Below, piece by piece: positions 25,926-35,289 of a stretch of 40,826 nucleotides of DNA. A program made the position numbers and the translations under genes. Below the pieces are notes generated by a model, which was not told where the DNA came from, ran no database searches, and was given only the letters and a program-made list of their open reading frames with translations. How positions within the stretch are numbered: position 1 is the stretch's first letter; each line of letters starts with the position of its first letter. This DNA is from a virus, in the IMG/VR virus record IMGVR_UViG_3300035181_000676, positions 1-40,826 of that record. The stretch is one strand, 5' to 3'.

Positions 25926-26143
25926 TTACCAATTTTCTCCTGATAGAATTTAATGGCTTTCATACGATAATTTAAAAGATGCCTCACATCCGGCTCAATC
26001 CAGTTACCTTTAACCGCCTCTTCAATTAGATAGTTTAACCGATTAATTGCCCATTTACAAAACTCGTTAAAGATTAACGAGTTTTTTATTTCGTTAAGTG
26101 TTTCGGTTGGTAACTCAAAAAGTTCCTCATCACTATATCTCAC
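25907..26143 (-). CDS. Hypothetical early protein with GTG start
   Basis: This 78-residue helical, charged protein is of unknown function. The start is GTG, chosen because AAGGAGG lies 6 nt upstream. It overlaps the gene before it by 11 bases, which is typical of this compact early operon. Confidence 0.65.
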   Translation of the reverse strand: MRYSDEELFELPTETLNEIKNSLIFNEFCKWAINRLNYLIEEAVKGNWIEPDVRHLLNYRMKAIKFYQEKIGKCKYKK

Positions 26144-26399
26144 GTGCGTCCTCCTTCATATTTATTTTTTCAAGAATATCTATCGTATTTTGTAGCATTT
26201 CAAGACTACGACTTAATTGCTTCGGATTACGGGTAGAACACTGTAAAATGAGTACTATTGCCACTTCAACAATTTTTTTGCTGTCGTATACACTTTTTTT
26301 GTACAACATATAATCAAGTTTTGCGTTGTTAAATTTTGAACTGAACCATCGCACATGATAACCAGTAAGTTCAGATAGTTCATTAGTTGTCAGTAACAT
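26133..26399 (-). CDS. Small helix-turn-helix protein, excisionase/MerR-like
   Basis: I start this gene at ATG 26399 (88 residues), where GGAGATAGG lies directly upstream and the previous gene has just ended. The longer frame to 26537 would overlap that gene entirely. The N-terminus LLTTNELSELTGYHVRWFSSKF has the spacing of an excisionase-like winged helix (strand, helix, turn at TG, recognition helix). The C-terminal helix could mediate dimers. It may be a transcription regulator of the early operon. Confidence 0.6.
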   Translation of the reverse strand: MLLTTNELSELTGYHVRWFSSKFNNAKLDYMLYKKSVYDSKKIVEVAIVLILQCSTRNPKQLSRSLEMLQNTIDILEKINMKEDAREI

Positions 26400-26400
26400 C

Positions 26401-26691
26401 CTATCTCCAATCTGATGGAACAAAGATATCTCGACTGTCACACATGAAAATGGGAGTAGTCTTTTCAGTAGCAAGATCGGGAACCCAACGCCCTTCTGCC
26501 CCAAACCAATCACCTTTTTTATATGGATTATTCCCAATAAAAAGAACTTTTAATCGTGCCTTTGTTTGGGATAATAGTCCAGTATTTCTATCGTGATGTG
26601 CTAACCAAATAATAATTAAAGTTGAGTTTTCTTTTTCAATAATATCGCCGATTTTTCCGGTAACGGCACTCATCCCTTTTCTAATATTCAT
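26401..26691 (-). CDS. Hypothetical early protein
   Basis: These 96 residues include a hydrophobic strand (LIIIWLAHH) and a Trp-rich C-terminal part (GDWFGAEGRWVPDLA, then SRDIFVPSDWR). No family is recognised. The ATG overlaps the stop of the upstream gene (ATGA) and has no separate ribosome-binding site, so it depends on coupling. Confidence 0.65.
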   Translation of the reverse strand: MNIRKGMSAVTGKIGDIIEKENSTLIIIWLAHHDRNTGLLSQTKARLKVLFIGNNPYKKGDWFGAEGRWVPDLATEKTTPIFMCDSRDIFVPSDWR

Positions 26692-26873
26692 TTATAAGCT
26701 TTTTTGCTTCGATCTTTGACCGAGCCTGAATTAATTCCCACTGTTATAAAAGAGTGTTTATCTCCTAATAATGGTATTCCATGTTTATTCATTGCTACAT
26801 TATTTAAAGTAATTCCATTTACCGTAGTTGCTATCCCACTACGGTGCTGGTTACGATTTCGTTTTTGACCCAT
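26688..26873 (-). CDS. Small basic hypothetical protein
   Basis: The 61 residues begin GQKRNRNQHRSG and end DRSKKAYK, with a hydrophilic beta-like middle. The function is unknown. The basic ends suggest nucleic-acid contact. GGAGG is 9 nt before the ATG, and the gene starts within two bases of the VRR-NUC stop. Confidence 0.6.
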   Translation of the reverse strand: MGQKRNRNQHRSGIATTVNGITLNNVAMNKHGIPLLGDKHSFITVGINSGSVKDRSKKAYK

Positions 26874-26874
26874 T

Positions 26875-27138
26875 TTAAAATTCCTCCATTACATCCCAAA
26901 GGCAGTCGGCTACAATGGCCTTACCTCCGCTGTTTATTATCATAGCAAGGTGTAGTTTTTGTAGTTCTGTTACCTTAGATTTTTTACCTTTAGCCTTTAC
27001 TTCTACCGCACAAAATTTACCATCTTTGCAGAATAGAATATCAGGAACCCCACTGACATTTGCTTGTACAACTTTTATTACATAGTATCCTCTTTCTTTA
27101 AGATATTTGATAATCTCAGCTTGTATTTTACTTTCCAA
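26875..27138 (-). CDS. VRR-NUC domain nuclease
   Basis: This 87-residue stand-alone VRR-NUC (PD-(D/E)XK) nuclease shows an N-terminal helix with ESKIQAEIIKYLK, VSGVPDILF with the catalytic Asp, AVEVKAKG with the E-x-K pair, and LQKLHLAMIINSGGKAIVA as the C-terminal helix-strand. Family members cut branched DNA such as Holliday junctions or flaps. The start is TTG with AAAGGAG 8 nt upstream. It lies next to the SNF2-type helicase, a common phage pairing. Confidence 0.9.
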   Translation of the reverse strand: MESKIQAEIIKYLKERGYYVIKVVQANVSGVPDILFCKDGKFCAVEVKAKGKKSKVTELQKLHLAMIINSGGKAIVADCLWDVMEEF

Positions 27139-27150
27139 TTTTATTCTCCT

Positions 27151-28482
27151 TTATTTTAATGATTCGAGGAGTTTATCTTGAGTAGCCTCTTTACTCATTA
27201 GAACACTCATCAATCTATTCTCAATCTCTCCAACTGCCAAGTGCATCACTCTTACATGATTTTTTTGCCCTTGTCGATATAATCGTGCATTGAACTGTTG
27301 ATATAGTTCTAACGACCATGTAAATCCAAACCAAACTATTAAGGATCCTCCATCTTGTAGATTTAATCCATGTCCTGCCGAAGCGGGGTGAGCTATCAAC
27401 TGTTTGATATTTCCCGCATTCCAGTTTTCAATCGTTGAACTGTTTTTATCAAGCACTCGTGCATTTGGAAATGCTTTTAACACTCGCTCTAACTCATGTC
27501 GATAGTTATATGCTATTAATATATTATCATTAGGATTTTCTTCGATGATCTCTTTTAACATTTCAATTTTAAGATCGTGGATATATTGAACTTCTTTTAC
27601 TTCGCTATACACAGCACCGGAACAGAACTGTAAAAGTTTGTTACTCAGTGTAGCGGCACTCATCGCTGTAATCTGATTTTCCTTACCTAAGTTCAAAACC
27701 ATTTCTTTCTCAAAACGATTATAATCTTGAAGTAATTTACCCTCAAGATTATTATGGACAATTGATGGGATATAGTCAGGAAGAGTAAGATAATCCTCAG
27801 CCGACATAGATAGAATTAAATCTTTAATGGACTCTTGAATCTGATTAACGGAACCACTGCGAAGAGTATAGGTATATCCCATATAGTCCTTATCGAAAAA
27901 ACGATCACGATAAATTCCAATCGTTCTACCAAGACGGATCCCACTATCGAGTAAAAACATTTGTGACCAAATATCAATGTACCCATTTGATGCCGGAGTA
28001 CCGGTTAATTCAACTATCCGATTAGTAAACGGTAAAACTTTTTTTAAAGCTTTAAACCGTTTTGACGAATGGCTTTTAAATGATGAACTCTCATCGATAA
28101 CTACCATATCAAAAGTCCATTTTTTACCAAGTATGTTCACGAGCCATTCAACATTTTCCCGATTGATGATGTAGATATCGGCTGATCGTTGTAATGCAGA
28201 GAGTCTTTCGGTAACTGATCCAGTGATGATTGAGAACTTGAATCGATGTAAGTGACTCCACTTCTTAGCTTCACTATGCCATACATTATTAGCTACCCTT
28301 AGAGGAGCTATGATAAGCACTTTATATACATCAAATTCATCAAACATTAGCTCATCAATCGCAGTTAATGTTGTAGCTGTTTTTCCTAAACCCATATCAA
28401 GCCATAATGCCGATTTGTGCTTTGTCTTAATATGGGTAACCCCACGGTTTTGATAACTATGCATATCGGATCTATTTAACAT
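27151..28482 (-). CDS. SNF2/DEAD-box family helicase
   Basis: These 443 residues have both RecA-like lobes: motif I DMGLGKTA (29-36), motif II VIDESS (128-133), motif III LTGTPASNG (near 158-166), and motif VI QFNARLYRQGQ (near 400-410). The short SNF2-type protein is usual beside VRR-NUC and DNA polymerase in phage replication cassettes, where it is thought to remodel DNA or displace protein. The start follows AGGAG and lies inside the end of the polymerase gene (11-base overlap). Confidence 0.92.
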   Translation of the reverse strand: MLNRSDMHSYQNRGVTHIKTKHKSALWLDMGLGKTATTLTAIDELMFDEFDVYKVLIIAPLRVANNVWHSEAKKWSHLHRFKFSIITGSVTERLSALQRSADIYIINRENVEWLVNILGKKWTFDMVVIDESSSFKSHSSKRFKALKKVLPFTNRIVELTGTPASNGYIDIWSQMFLLDSGIRLGRTIGIYRDRFFDKDYMGYTYTLRSGSVNQIQESIKDLILSMSAEDYLTLPDYIPSIVHNNLEGKLLQDYNRFEKEMVLNLGKENQITAMSAATLSNKLLQFCSGAVYSEVKEVQYIHDLKIEMLKEIIEENPNDNILIAYNYRHELERVLKAFPNARVLDKNSSTIENWNAGNIKQLIAHPASAGHGLNLQDGGSLIVWFGFTWSLELYQQFNARLYRQGQKNHVRVMHLAVGEIENRLMSVLMSKEATQDKLLESLK

Positions 28483-30262
28483 AAGATACTCCTAAATCCT
28501 CAAGCACTGCTATCGCCTCCTTATAATACCAATCATAGTTTAAATTGGATGGGATTTCATCCAATATATCCATCATGGGGTGTACACCTTCTCCGGTTTT
28601 CGGAACGAGATTACCATTTAGTTTATAGTTGATACTACATCCATCGGTTGAGTAATACCATCGCACCATTTTACCAAGGTACTTACCATTCCAGACTCCT
28701 CCGCCATTGACTGTTCGTGCGGATAGAAACTTATTTACATCAGTACATTCATTGATCGTGTCCTCCATTGGAGTAAAATTAAGAATATATTTTCGCACTG
28801 CCTCAAATACGATTGGGGTTTGTAGCCCTTTGCTTAATGATGGTTCAGCATAAATACCTTTCGCCTTTACCTTACCTTTGTACTTTGCTATATAATTATT
28901 CACATCACGAGCATATAAACCAAGGTATTCGCCATGCTCCATTTCATAACCGGTTATTAGCTCAAGATCAAATATTATCGTTTCTGCCAATTGTATTTTA
29001 TCACGATGACAATAATATTCTAACCCATCTGTATTTGCTGATATTACTGAGATATCATTAGCTTCAAACTGCTCGATGAGCATTAGCAAAGTTAGTTGAC
29101 CGGTGATTGTTGTGCCGAGTAATAAATCGGGAGAATAAAGTACTGAATATTTAGATCCGAATTTACCAAAGGATCCGTTAATTGTAATCTTTAACGAGTC
29201 AGCAGTAAGAGTGTCGCCTTCTTGTTTGGCACGAATACGTCTGTTTACAATTCGGCGATAAACATCAAGAAATTTTTTACCAAGATGTTTAGGGGCGAGG
29301 GAGTTATTCAAAATAATAAAGGGATAGTATGAAGTAAAGTCAGCATTTCGGAGTACGTGTGTATCTGTACTTGTTACTGCCAACTTTTTTTCCTGAGAAT
29401 GCAATCCACCAATACCCATTTTATAGGTTGTGTTACCGATAATAATTTTTTTATGGGCTAATTCTTTTGGCATTTCAACTTGACCATTACTCGTAAGTGA
29501 AAATGATGTACTATTTACAAGATCAAGAATATCATTCAGAGTATTTGATTTGAAATGGATATAGTCAGGTGCCTTGTATTTTGCCGTGTAATATGAGGGT
29601 AAGTCCGGTCTATTTACGATAACTCCAAGTGATGATAACTCTGAAACGATAACTGCCTCAGCGATTTGTGCATCAGACTTAGAGCGGAGATCCAAACCAT
29701 ACTCTTCACCCATTAATATCCGAAGATTAATACGATCAGTGATAGCCCTATAAAGATCAATTGTAACTTCAAGATCATTCTCACAATACCGAGAGATTTC
29801 GTCAGCTGTTTTTCGATCAATTGGTAATTTAGGATCAACAAAAAAGTCCCATAATTTTTTAGAGCGAATCCGAGTACCGTAATTTTTTAACGATATCATT
29901 ACAGCAGGGGCTGGATCACAGATATCAAAATGATCCATTTTAGGATAATCAAGACTAAGATCACGCATTGCCATCCGTTCGGACTGACCTCCGATAAGTT
30001 TCATAGATTGCTTATGTAGCTTCTCACAGGTAGCACCGGATAGTGCGTATGCGATCATTGGTAAGTCATAATTTTTGGAGTTAAAACCAAAAGTAGTTTT
30101 AGTGGAGAGAATTGATTTTATCTGAGAGATATCGCTTTTTGATAACATAGCCTTTTCTCCATAGGCTTCAAACTTCATTACCTTACCGCTATCTAAACCT
30201 TTTACTGCGAGTAACCAATAATTAGGAAGGCACTCGGTGTCAAGGACAACTAACTTTTTCAT
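28472..30262 (-). CDS. Family B DNA polymerase with 3'-5' exonuclease
   Basis: The 596 residues are about the size of compact phage PolB enzymes. The exonuclease part has Exo I DTE (Asp8, Glu10), Exo II N61-x3-Y65-D66 and Exo III Y159-x3-D163. The polymerase part has motif A DFTSYYP (308-314), motif B K358-ITINGSFGKFG and motif C NTDG (410-413). The first Asp of the usual DTD is Asn, while the catalytic Asp412 is kept. No terminal-protein gene is seen. It replaces the PolA of T7. The start overlaps the stop of the small Cys-rich gene (TAATG). Confidence 0.9.
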   Translation of the reverse strand: MKKLVVLDTECLPNYWLLAVKGLDSGKVMKFEAYGEKAMLSKSDISQIKSILSTKTTFGFNSKNYDLPMIAYALSGATCEKLHKQSMKLIGGQSERMAMRDLSLDYPKMDHFDICDPAPAVMISLKNYGTRIRSKKLWDFFVDPKLPIDRKTADEISRYCENDLEVTIDLYRAITDRINLRILMGEEYGLDLRSKSDAQIAEAVIVSELSSLGVIVNRPDLPSYYTAKYKAPDYIHFKSNTLNDILDLVNSTSFSLTSNGQVEMPKELAHKKIIIGNTTYKMGIGGLHSQEKKLAVTSTDTHVLRNADFTSYYPFIILNNSLAPKHLGKKFLDVYRRIVNRRIRAKQEGDTLTADSLKITINGSFGKFGSKYSVLYSPDLLLGTTITGQLTLLMLIEQFEANDISVISANTDGLEYYCHRDKIQLAETIIFDLELITGYEMEHGEYLGLYARDVNNYIAKYKGKVKAKGIYAEPSLSKGLQTPIVFEAVRKYILNFTPMEDTINECTDVNKFLSARTVNGGGVWNGKYLGKMVRWYYSTDGCSINYKLNGNLVPKTGEGVHPMMDILDEIPSNLNYDWYYKEAIAVLEDLGVSYVK

Positions 30263-30462
30263 TAGTAAGCCTTTTTATAATGTTCACATAACGTACTTAT
30301 TGGTAGCTGTGCTTTCCAAAAGAATGAGTCTGTGTTATTACAACAACACATACCTTTATTTTTATCATATACATATCTACAGGTATCACAACAGCGTTGC
30401 TCCAAATATGCAATGTCACACTCTAATTTATCAATTACACCTTCAATATATTCTAATTCCAT
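30262..30462 (-). CDS. Small cysteine-rich protein, putative zinc binder
   Basis: This 66-residue protein starts at ATG 30462, with GGAGG 8 nt upstream. A longer frame begins at 30495 without such a site. After a helix it has CCDTC, then CCCNN and a final C, enough ligands for one zinc site. It abuts the polymerase start and may be a polymerase accessory. No family is recognised. Confidence 0.6.
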   Translation of the reverse strand: MELEYIEGVIDKLECDIAYLEQRCCDTCRYVYDKNKGMCCCNNTDSFFWKAQLPISTLCEHYKKAY

Positions 30463-30515
30463 TTTAAATCCTCCTTGCGCTATACGATTTTTCATTTAGA
30501 GTTTTTAACTCTACT

Positions 30516-30535
30516 CTACCCCTCAAAAGGGGTAG
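30516..30535 (-). terminator. Hairpin after the DUF2815 gene
   Basis: CTACCCCT (30516-30523) pairs with AGGGGTAG (30528-30535) around a 4-nt loop. It follows the leftward stop at 30542. The leftward RNA continues with a second small stem GAGTT/AACTC and A/T-rich DNA but no clean T-run, so termination is probably partial. Confidence 0.55.
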
Positions 30536-30541
30536 GTAAAA

Positions 30542-31060
30542 TTAAAGATCGTCAATATCGTCAAAATCTTCATCGATGTCAACGCCACCTGCACCAAATG
30601 GCTCACCGTCTGCAACAAACTGAACACCTAATACATTACAAAGAAGTTGTTTACCACCTTTAGGGTGATCGCTATACCAAAAGTCAATAATTGCATTGAC
30701 ATAACAACCTGCATAAACGATTTCATCTTCTTCTGCGATTGGAGTTTTATCACGATTAATCACTGTGATACGCTTACTTGATGAACCTTTAAATGCGATC
30801 TTGTTTTCGTAACCATCGTATTCTTTAGTATCACCATCGATCATAAATGTACGTTTCAACCCTTTAGGAATTTTACCGGCACCGAATTTTTCAAGAAGGA
30901 ACGCCTCAGCCGCATCTTCAATCATCTTGATTTGTTTTTTGTCTTCGTCTTTATCAAGAAGAAATGTAGCTTCAAATTTAGTAGCTACGCCATCGAACAC
31001 CGCTTTTTTAAATAAACTTGGAAATGAAAGTCGAGCATTTGTGATTTTAATTTTTGGCAT
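30542..31060 (-). CDS. DUF2815 ssDNA-binding protein
   Basis: These 172 residues start PKIKITNARLSFPSLFKKA, the family signature, with a beta-rich OB-like body and an acidic tail DIDEDFDDIDDL, as in T7 gp2.5 and other SSBs. It probably coats single-stranded DNA and contacts the polymerase and helicase through the tail. It has its own gap on both sides, consistent with higher expression. AAAAGGATATACA precedes the ATG. Confidence 0.88.
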   Translation of the reverse strand: MPKIKITNARLSFPSLFKKAVFDGVATKFEATFLLDKDEDKKQIKMIEDAAEAFLLEKFGAGKIPKGLKRTFMIDGDTKEYDGYENKIAFKGSSSKRITVINRDKTPIAEEDEIVYAGCYVNAIIDFWYSDHPKGGKQLLCNVLGVQFVADGEPFGAGGVDIDEDFDDIDDL

Positions 31061-31138
31061 TGTATATCCTTTTAGCCTTTTAATTTTAGTCTTTTACTTT
31101 GAACGTTATCAGGGAGTGTATTTTTTATTTTTATTATA

Positions 31139-31164
31139 TCGATACACAGATTAAAGTGTATCGA
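31139..31164 (-). terminator. Hairpin at the end of the DUF2800 gene
   Basis: TCGATACAC (31139-31147) and GTGTATCGA (31156-31164) form a perfect 9-bp stem with an 8-nt loop. It overlaps the last codons and stop of the leftward DUF2800 gene. The following leftward sequence is A-rich rather than T-rich. TATAAT overlaps at 31138-31133, so it may instead be part of a promoter region for the SSB gene. Confidence 0.5.
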
Positions 31165-32287
31165 AATTTTCACAGATAGCATTGATCTCCGGTCGCTTGT
31201 CACTTTCTGAAACAAGTACTGGATCTCCATGAGGAGTTATCCATGTTGAATTAAGATCATCGGCATCTTTTTTACCAATCAACTTCAAGGCTTGAGTCGG
31301 AGTGATCATTTTCTTTGTGAAAATTTCATCATCTGTTTTGCCTTTATCTTTAAGAACTTTTAATGCAAGAGCTTCATTGGCCCATGCTTTGTGTTTAGTT
31401 GACTCAACAATTTTATAGCCTTCAATTTTATCTCCGGATTGTGCCCGTTCAAGAGCTACCTGACTAACTGATTTTAGAAATCCGGAAATTAGATCCATAT
31501 TGTCAAGGATACGTTTGATATGCTCGTTACTGATTTTATCAACTTGACCATCAATCTCTTCAAGTTGATTAAACTCTCCGGTAATAATATCATTGACGTG
31601 ATTGAATAACGCTATACAATCAAACCGATGTAAGCACCATTCACATCCCTTCTTTGTTGGGTTAAACGGTGCATCTTTACTAAGAGCTAACTTTGCTCTT
31701 TCTCTTACCCAATCTGACCATTCAGCTAAATGGTCGGGTGTAGTAATCCATTTATCAAAATGATTGGCACGAGGTTGAACGATATGAAGAACTACCTCTT
31801 CGATATCATCGATCATAAACTCATACGTAGATAAAGCTCCAATGCCATAAAGTTGTAGCTGAGTATTATTCTCAGCATAAACAATGTTATGACCAAATTT
31901 TAGATCAATTACATGGAGAGTTTTTCCAATAATTAAGATCGTATCTGCTGTACCGAACCCTTCTGGAACAACGTGGCTGAAATCAAGTCTAACTTCTGTC
32001 TCAGCGATAGAATATTGACCCTTATAAGACAATACATAGTCAAGGTATTCTTGAACACCTTCTACCATTTCCTTATCAACGATCACGCCTTCAATCTCTT
32101 TGCCCAACATATCATCAGGCTCATTGAGTTTACCTAATAGACATAGCTCTGCAAGAGCATGGGCGGCAGTGCCATACGAACTTGCAGAATTTGATTTGTT
32201 TTCGTAAGGTTCACACGCCTTCACCGAGGCGGGACACGACAACCATCGAGCGGAACTTGATGCACTTAGTTTAGCGTGTTGTGACAT
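31151..32287 (-). CDS. DUF2800 Cas4/RecB-like nuclease
   Basis: The 378 residues carry the PD-(D/E)XK pattern of this family: the N-terminal SASSSARWLSCPASV with Cys18, Asp115 in FGTADTI, D128-L-K130 in VIDLKFG, and Q143-x3-Y147 in QLQLYGIG. A later cluster GCEWCLHRFDC (near 217-227) supplies cysteines for the Fe-S site known in Cas4-type enzymes. It probably acts in phage recombination or end processing with the DUF2815 protein, its usual neighbour. Confidence 0.9.
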   Translation of the reverse strand: MSQHAKLSASSSARWLSCPASVKACEPYENKSNSASSYGTAAHALAELCLLGKLNEPDDMLGKEIEGVIVDKEMVEGVQEYLDYVLSYKGQYSIAETEVRLDFSHVVPEGFGTADTILIIGKTLHVIDLKFGHNIVYAENNTQLQLYGIGALSTYEFMIDDIEEVVLHIVQPRANHFDKWITTPDHLAEWSDWVRERAKLALSKDAPFNPTKKGCEWCLHRFDCIALFNHVNDIITGEFNQLEEIDGQVDKISNEHIKRILDNMDLISGFLKSVSQVALERAQSGDKIEGYKIVESTKHKAWANEALALKVLKDKGKTDDEIFTKKMITPTQALKLIGKKDADDLNSTWITPHGDPVLVSESDKRPEINAICENFDTL

Positions 32288-32465
32288 CGTTTATCCTTTG
32301 AGCATACATTTGTGCTTGACTTCTAATGTCTTTTGATAATTTTCGAGCAAAATACATTAGTTTGTTATCCAAACCTATCATCAAGTTGATTGATTGTTGC
32401 AAATTATGTTTATCACACTCTAACTCGTAAGCTAAAAACTCAGGGGGCATAGTTACTTTTTCCAT
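32271..32465 (-). CDS. Hypothetical small helical protein
   Basis: These 64 residues are almost all helix (HNLQQSINLMIGLDNKLMYF). No family is recognised. GGAG lies 6 nt before the ATG, and the end overlaps the DUF2800 start by 17 bases, so the two are co-translated. Confidence 0.65.
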   Translation of the reverse strand: MEKVTMPPEFLAYELECDKHNLQQSINLMIGLDNKLMYFARKLSKDIRSQAQMYAQRINDVTTR

Positions 32466-32468
32466 AAC

Positions 32469-32894
32469 TTACTCCAATTCCTTAAAGGCTTTCATCAATG
32501 CACTATAATCAGAGCTTTTAACTTCGCTGAGTTTATCAGCAAACTGACTGATAGCCGCTTTGACTTTATCACGATCAACTTTTTTTACAAGATCCTGAGC
32601 TTTTTCTTTCAAGTCCTGTAAAGTGATAGAAGATTCATTTTTGTCTTCGGTAGGTTCAGGTATAGGCTCCACCCCTTTCGTGTCTTCTACCTGTGTTTCT
32701 GTGCGTTTGGCACGTGTCTTTTTAACTGGAGCGTCTTCAACCTTTTCTTCTACCGCTAATTTACCTTGGATATGTTGTAGATTTTCATGAGTTTCATCCG
32801 GTGTTGCACCAACAGGAGTGAGTAATTCGAGAATGGCAAAAAGCCCTACACGTTGTTGACCATTTAGTTCGTTAAGATTGATTATTAATTGCAT
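32469..32894 (-). CDS. Hypothetical protein with charged linker and C-terminal helical domain
   Basis: The start is set at ATG 32894 (141 residues), with AAGGA upstream in the short gap after the primase gene. A longer frame would overlap the primase. It has an N-terminal strand-helix segment (QLIINLNELNGQQRVGLFAIL), a Glu/Lys/Thr-rich disordered middle, and a C-terminal helical pair (DKVKAAISQFADKLSEVKSS) like the short tail domain of several phage DNA-metabolism proteins. The function is not known. Confidence 0.65.
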   Translation of the reverse strand: MQLIINLNELNGQQRVGLFAILELLTPVGATPDETHENLQHIQGKLAVEEKVEDAPVKKTRAKRTETQVEDTKGVEPIPEPTEDKNESSITLQDLKEKAQDLVKKVDRDKVKAAISQFADKLSEVKSSDYSALMKAFKELE

Positions 32895-32907
32895 TTTATT
32901 TTCCTTG

Positions 32908-35250
32908 TTATAGTTCATCGATATCAAGATTGGCAAATTCGTTTAGAATTTGTTGTTCTTCATCGAGGGTATAAGGTTTAAGTGTAAGTCGATAATAGCG
33001 GTGAACTTTATCACCTAATCGAACTCGTTGCTCATCACCGACTAAAAAGTTTGATAACTTTTCTGCGTACTTGTTATGGTCAATACCGGATAACTCCGAT
33101 AAAAGATCCAGTGCCAATTTATAAACATCGCCCTTACGCTTTGAGAAATACTCCCCATTGCGATGGAGATAATCTCCGACTTCATTATCACGAGCATTGT
33201 TTTTAATCTCCACAATGATGTGCTCTGATATCCCATAAAGAAACTCATCCAAGTCATTGTTTGTCGGAAGTCTATACTTCGCTTGTAGTTCATGAAGTTC
33301 TAATTGAGTACCATTGCCGTTTACTGTTTCAATAAAAACTTTACGGAGATATGACGCAATTACAGCACTGTATTTAGTCCTGTCTGCTTTAAATAACTCA
33401 CCGCTCGTAACTGAGTGTTGCATTTCGGTTTCAGTCAACTCAATCTGTAAAAATCGATTATAAAGCTCGTCAGAGTTATTCCGAGTTGCCGCCTTATGGG
33501 TAGAGGTTAAGATAGTAAAAAGCAGGGGTAGTACTTGAGTACCATAACTTCCGAACTGATCTATCTGTATCTCTTTGTCCATATCTTTGATCTCTTGCTC
33601 AAGTGCGCTGTTCGTTTCGTCTATGAGCAATAAACCGGTTTTCTTGATACCTTTGATGATATCAGCCCCGACACCCTTGTCACCACGTAGTGCGTTTAAA
33701 AGTCGCTTCATGGTGATCTTTTGAAAGTTAAGATGTGAAGCGATTTCACTCTTACCTGTGTTTGACGGAGCGACCAACATCAATCGATTTAACTTTGTTT
33801 CTTTGAACTTGATCGATAAGGCGATCAGTTTAACTATGTCTATTACTTTACCATTCCAAACCCCCTCACAAAATTCTTTCACAATATCATCATCAATCTC
33901 ACCGACATAGAAGTTGTTAATTGGGTTTTTCCACACAGTTAGAAAATTGAACTTAGATTCTTCACTGCTCTCCAATGAGAAACTGACGATTGACTCAGCC
34001 GTGTAATCCAACTTATGACGGATATCGCCGATCGAAGTGGTTGCATTTACAACCCTCTCCAATTCTTTGATATAGCCATTATTCATCAAGTGTTTTTTAA
34101 CACTTGATATATTTAGATCCTCTTCTATGATCGATCCAATTTGAAGCACATAGCTATTGCCCTTGAGATAAAGTTTTACATCATCCGGAGCTTCTGTCTT
34201 GATATCAGGTGTATAACTCACAGACTTAGACCACATGACACCACGTTTACGACCATAAAAATCTTTACCCATATCTTTCTCAATAATCTCATCAGCCAAC
34301 TTTTGACGGTTTTCTTTTGATATTTTTGATTTTGATATTTCAAGAGCGATCTCTTCTAACTCTTTGGTACTTTTAGCCGAGTTGATCTTTGCTTTGAATA
34401 CCGAGTTGTCTTTTTTGTTTACCATCCCGATAATCTTTTTGTAAAAATCAGGAGCTTCCGCCACACTCATATGGTATTTCTCAGCGATCTCGTCCTCAGT
34501 AGCTGAGTAGCGTTTAGCTTTCTGCGACCATTCAATAGCAATCTCAAGTCCTTCATCTCCTCCGAGATCCCATGAGTTAAGTGCCATGATGACTTGTTGC
34601 CATCCCCCCTCATAACTCATATCCGGATCAAGATTCTCAAGGAACTCAAGCAGTTCCTCTTTAGGGGTTCGGGTCATGTAATGCTCATCAGCATCAATAC
34701 CCCCGTATTCATTGCCTCGTACAAATTCTTTTCTTAACTCAAATAAACCTCCATCACTTTCAAGTGTAATTTTTCCCGATATAAAGTACTCATCGATAGG
34801 ATCATCGAATGAATACTCCCCGTAACCTTCTATGAACTGACCCCCACACATAACCCACTCCCGACCGTGACATTGGAAATCGATATCCGGATAGCGGGGT
34901 TGAGATTTTGCCAATTTCACCCCATCGTTAATACGTAGGTAAACGTGCCCTCCTCCGGATGGGGTAGTTACAACATTGTCGAGATTTTTATTGAGATCCT
35001 CACGAAGTTTAGTAAGCGACTTATCGCCAACTTTACCTTTTTTGGTATCCCAATCTACAACAACGATATCCGAAGGGGGAACCCCTCCATAGATTTTTGT
35101 AGGATCATAGTCACATGACGGTGAGTTCATATCATTCCACCCTCTTGGTGTTGAATATTTACCCTTTACCCCGTTGCCATCTTTAGCAACATAAAGTGCA
35201 AATAATTTCCACCCATCAGAACGGTATGCATCGTAGATATGCTTTTCCAT
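32908..35250 (-). CDS. Bifunctional prim-pol / SF3-type helicase
   Basis: The 780 residues span three parts. The N-terminal prim-pol domain (about 1-180) has DWD (66-68) and SGGGH (His102). A PriCT-2-like linker follows (about 203-270, ELLEFLENLDPDMSYEGGWQ). The C-terminal ATPase has Walker A APSNTGKS near 490-500 and Walker B LLLIDE near 540. It should prime and unwind the genome and is the likely initiator-loading helicase. It is the first gene after the control region at 35251-35770, with GAGG five bases before the ATG. Confidence 0.88.
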   Translation of the reverse strand: MEKHIYDAYRSDGWKLFALYVAKDGNGVKGKYSTPRGWNDMNSPSCDYDPTKIYGGVPPSDIVVVDWDTKKGKVGDKSLTKLREDLNKNLDNVVTTPSGGGHVYLRINDGVKLAKSQPRYPDIDFQCHGREWVMCGGQFIEGYGEYSFDDPIDEYFISGKITLESDGGLFELRKEFVRGNEYGGIDADEHYMTRTPKEELLEFLENLDPDMSYEGGWQQVIMALNSWDLGGDEGLEIAIEWSQKAKRYSATEDEIAEKYHMSVAEAPDFYKKIIGMVNKKDNSVFKAKINSAKSTKELEEIALEISKSKISKENRQKLADEIIEKDMGKDFYGRKRGVMWSKSVSYTPDIKTEAPDDVKLYLKGNSYVLQIGSIIEEDLNISSVKKHLMNNGYIKELERVVNATTSIGDIRHKLDYTAESIVSFSLESSEESKFNFLTVWKNPINNFYVGEIDDDIVKEFCEGVWNGKVIDIVKLIALSIKFKETKLNRLMLVAPSNTGKSEIASHLNFQKITMKRLLNALRGDKGVGADIIKGIKKTGLLLIDETNSALEQEIKDMDKEIQIDQFGSYGTQVLPLLFTILTSTHKAATRNNSDELYNRFLQIELTETEMQHSVTSGELFKADRTKYSAVIASYLRKVFIETVNGNGTQLELHELQAKYRLPTNNDLDEFLYGISEHIIVEIKNNARDNEVGDYLHRNGEYFSKRKGDVYKLALDLLSELSGIDHNKYAEKLSNFLVGDEQRVRLGDKVHRYYRLTLKPYTLDEEQQILNEFANLDIDEL

Positions 35251-35289
35251 CTGCGCCTCAGCAATAGTAAATTTAAGGGAGAGCTATGA

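Noticed and set aside
26401-26537. Longer N-terminus of the helix-turn-helix gene
   Set aside because: It would overlap the upstream gene fully. The ATG at 26399 has a ribosome-binding site and begins the recognisable domain.
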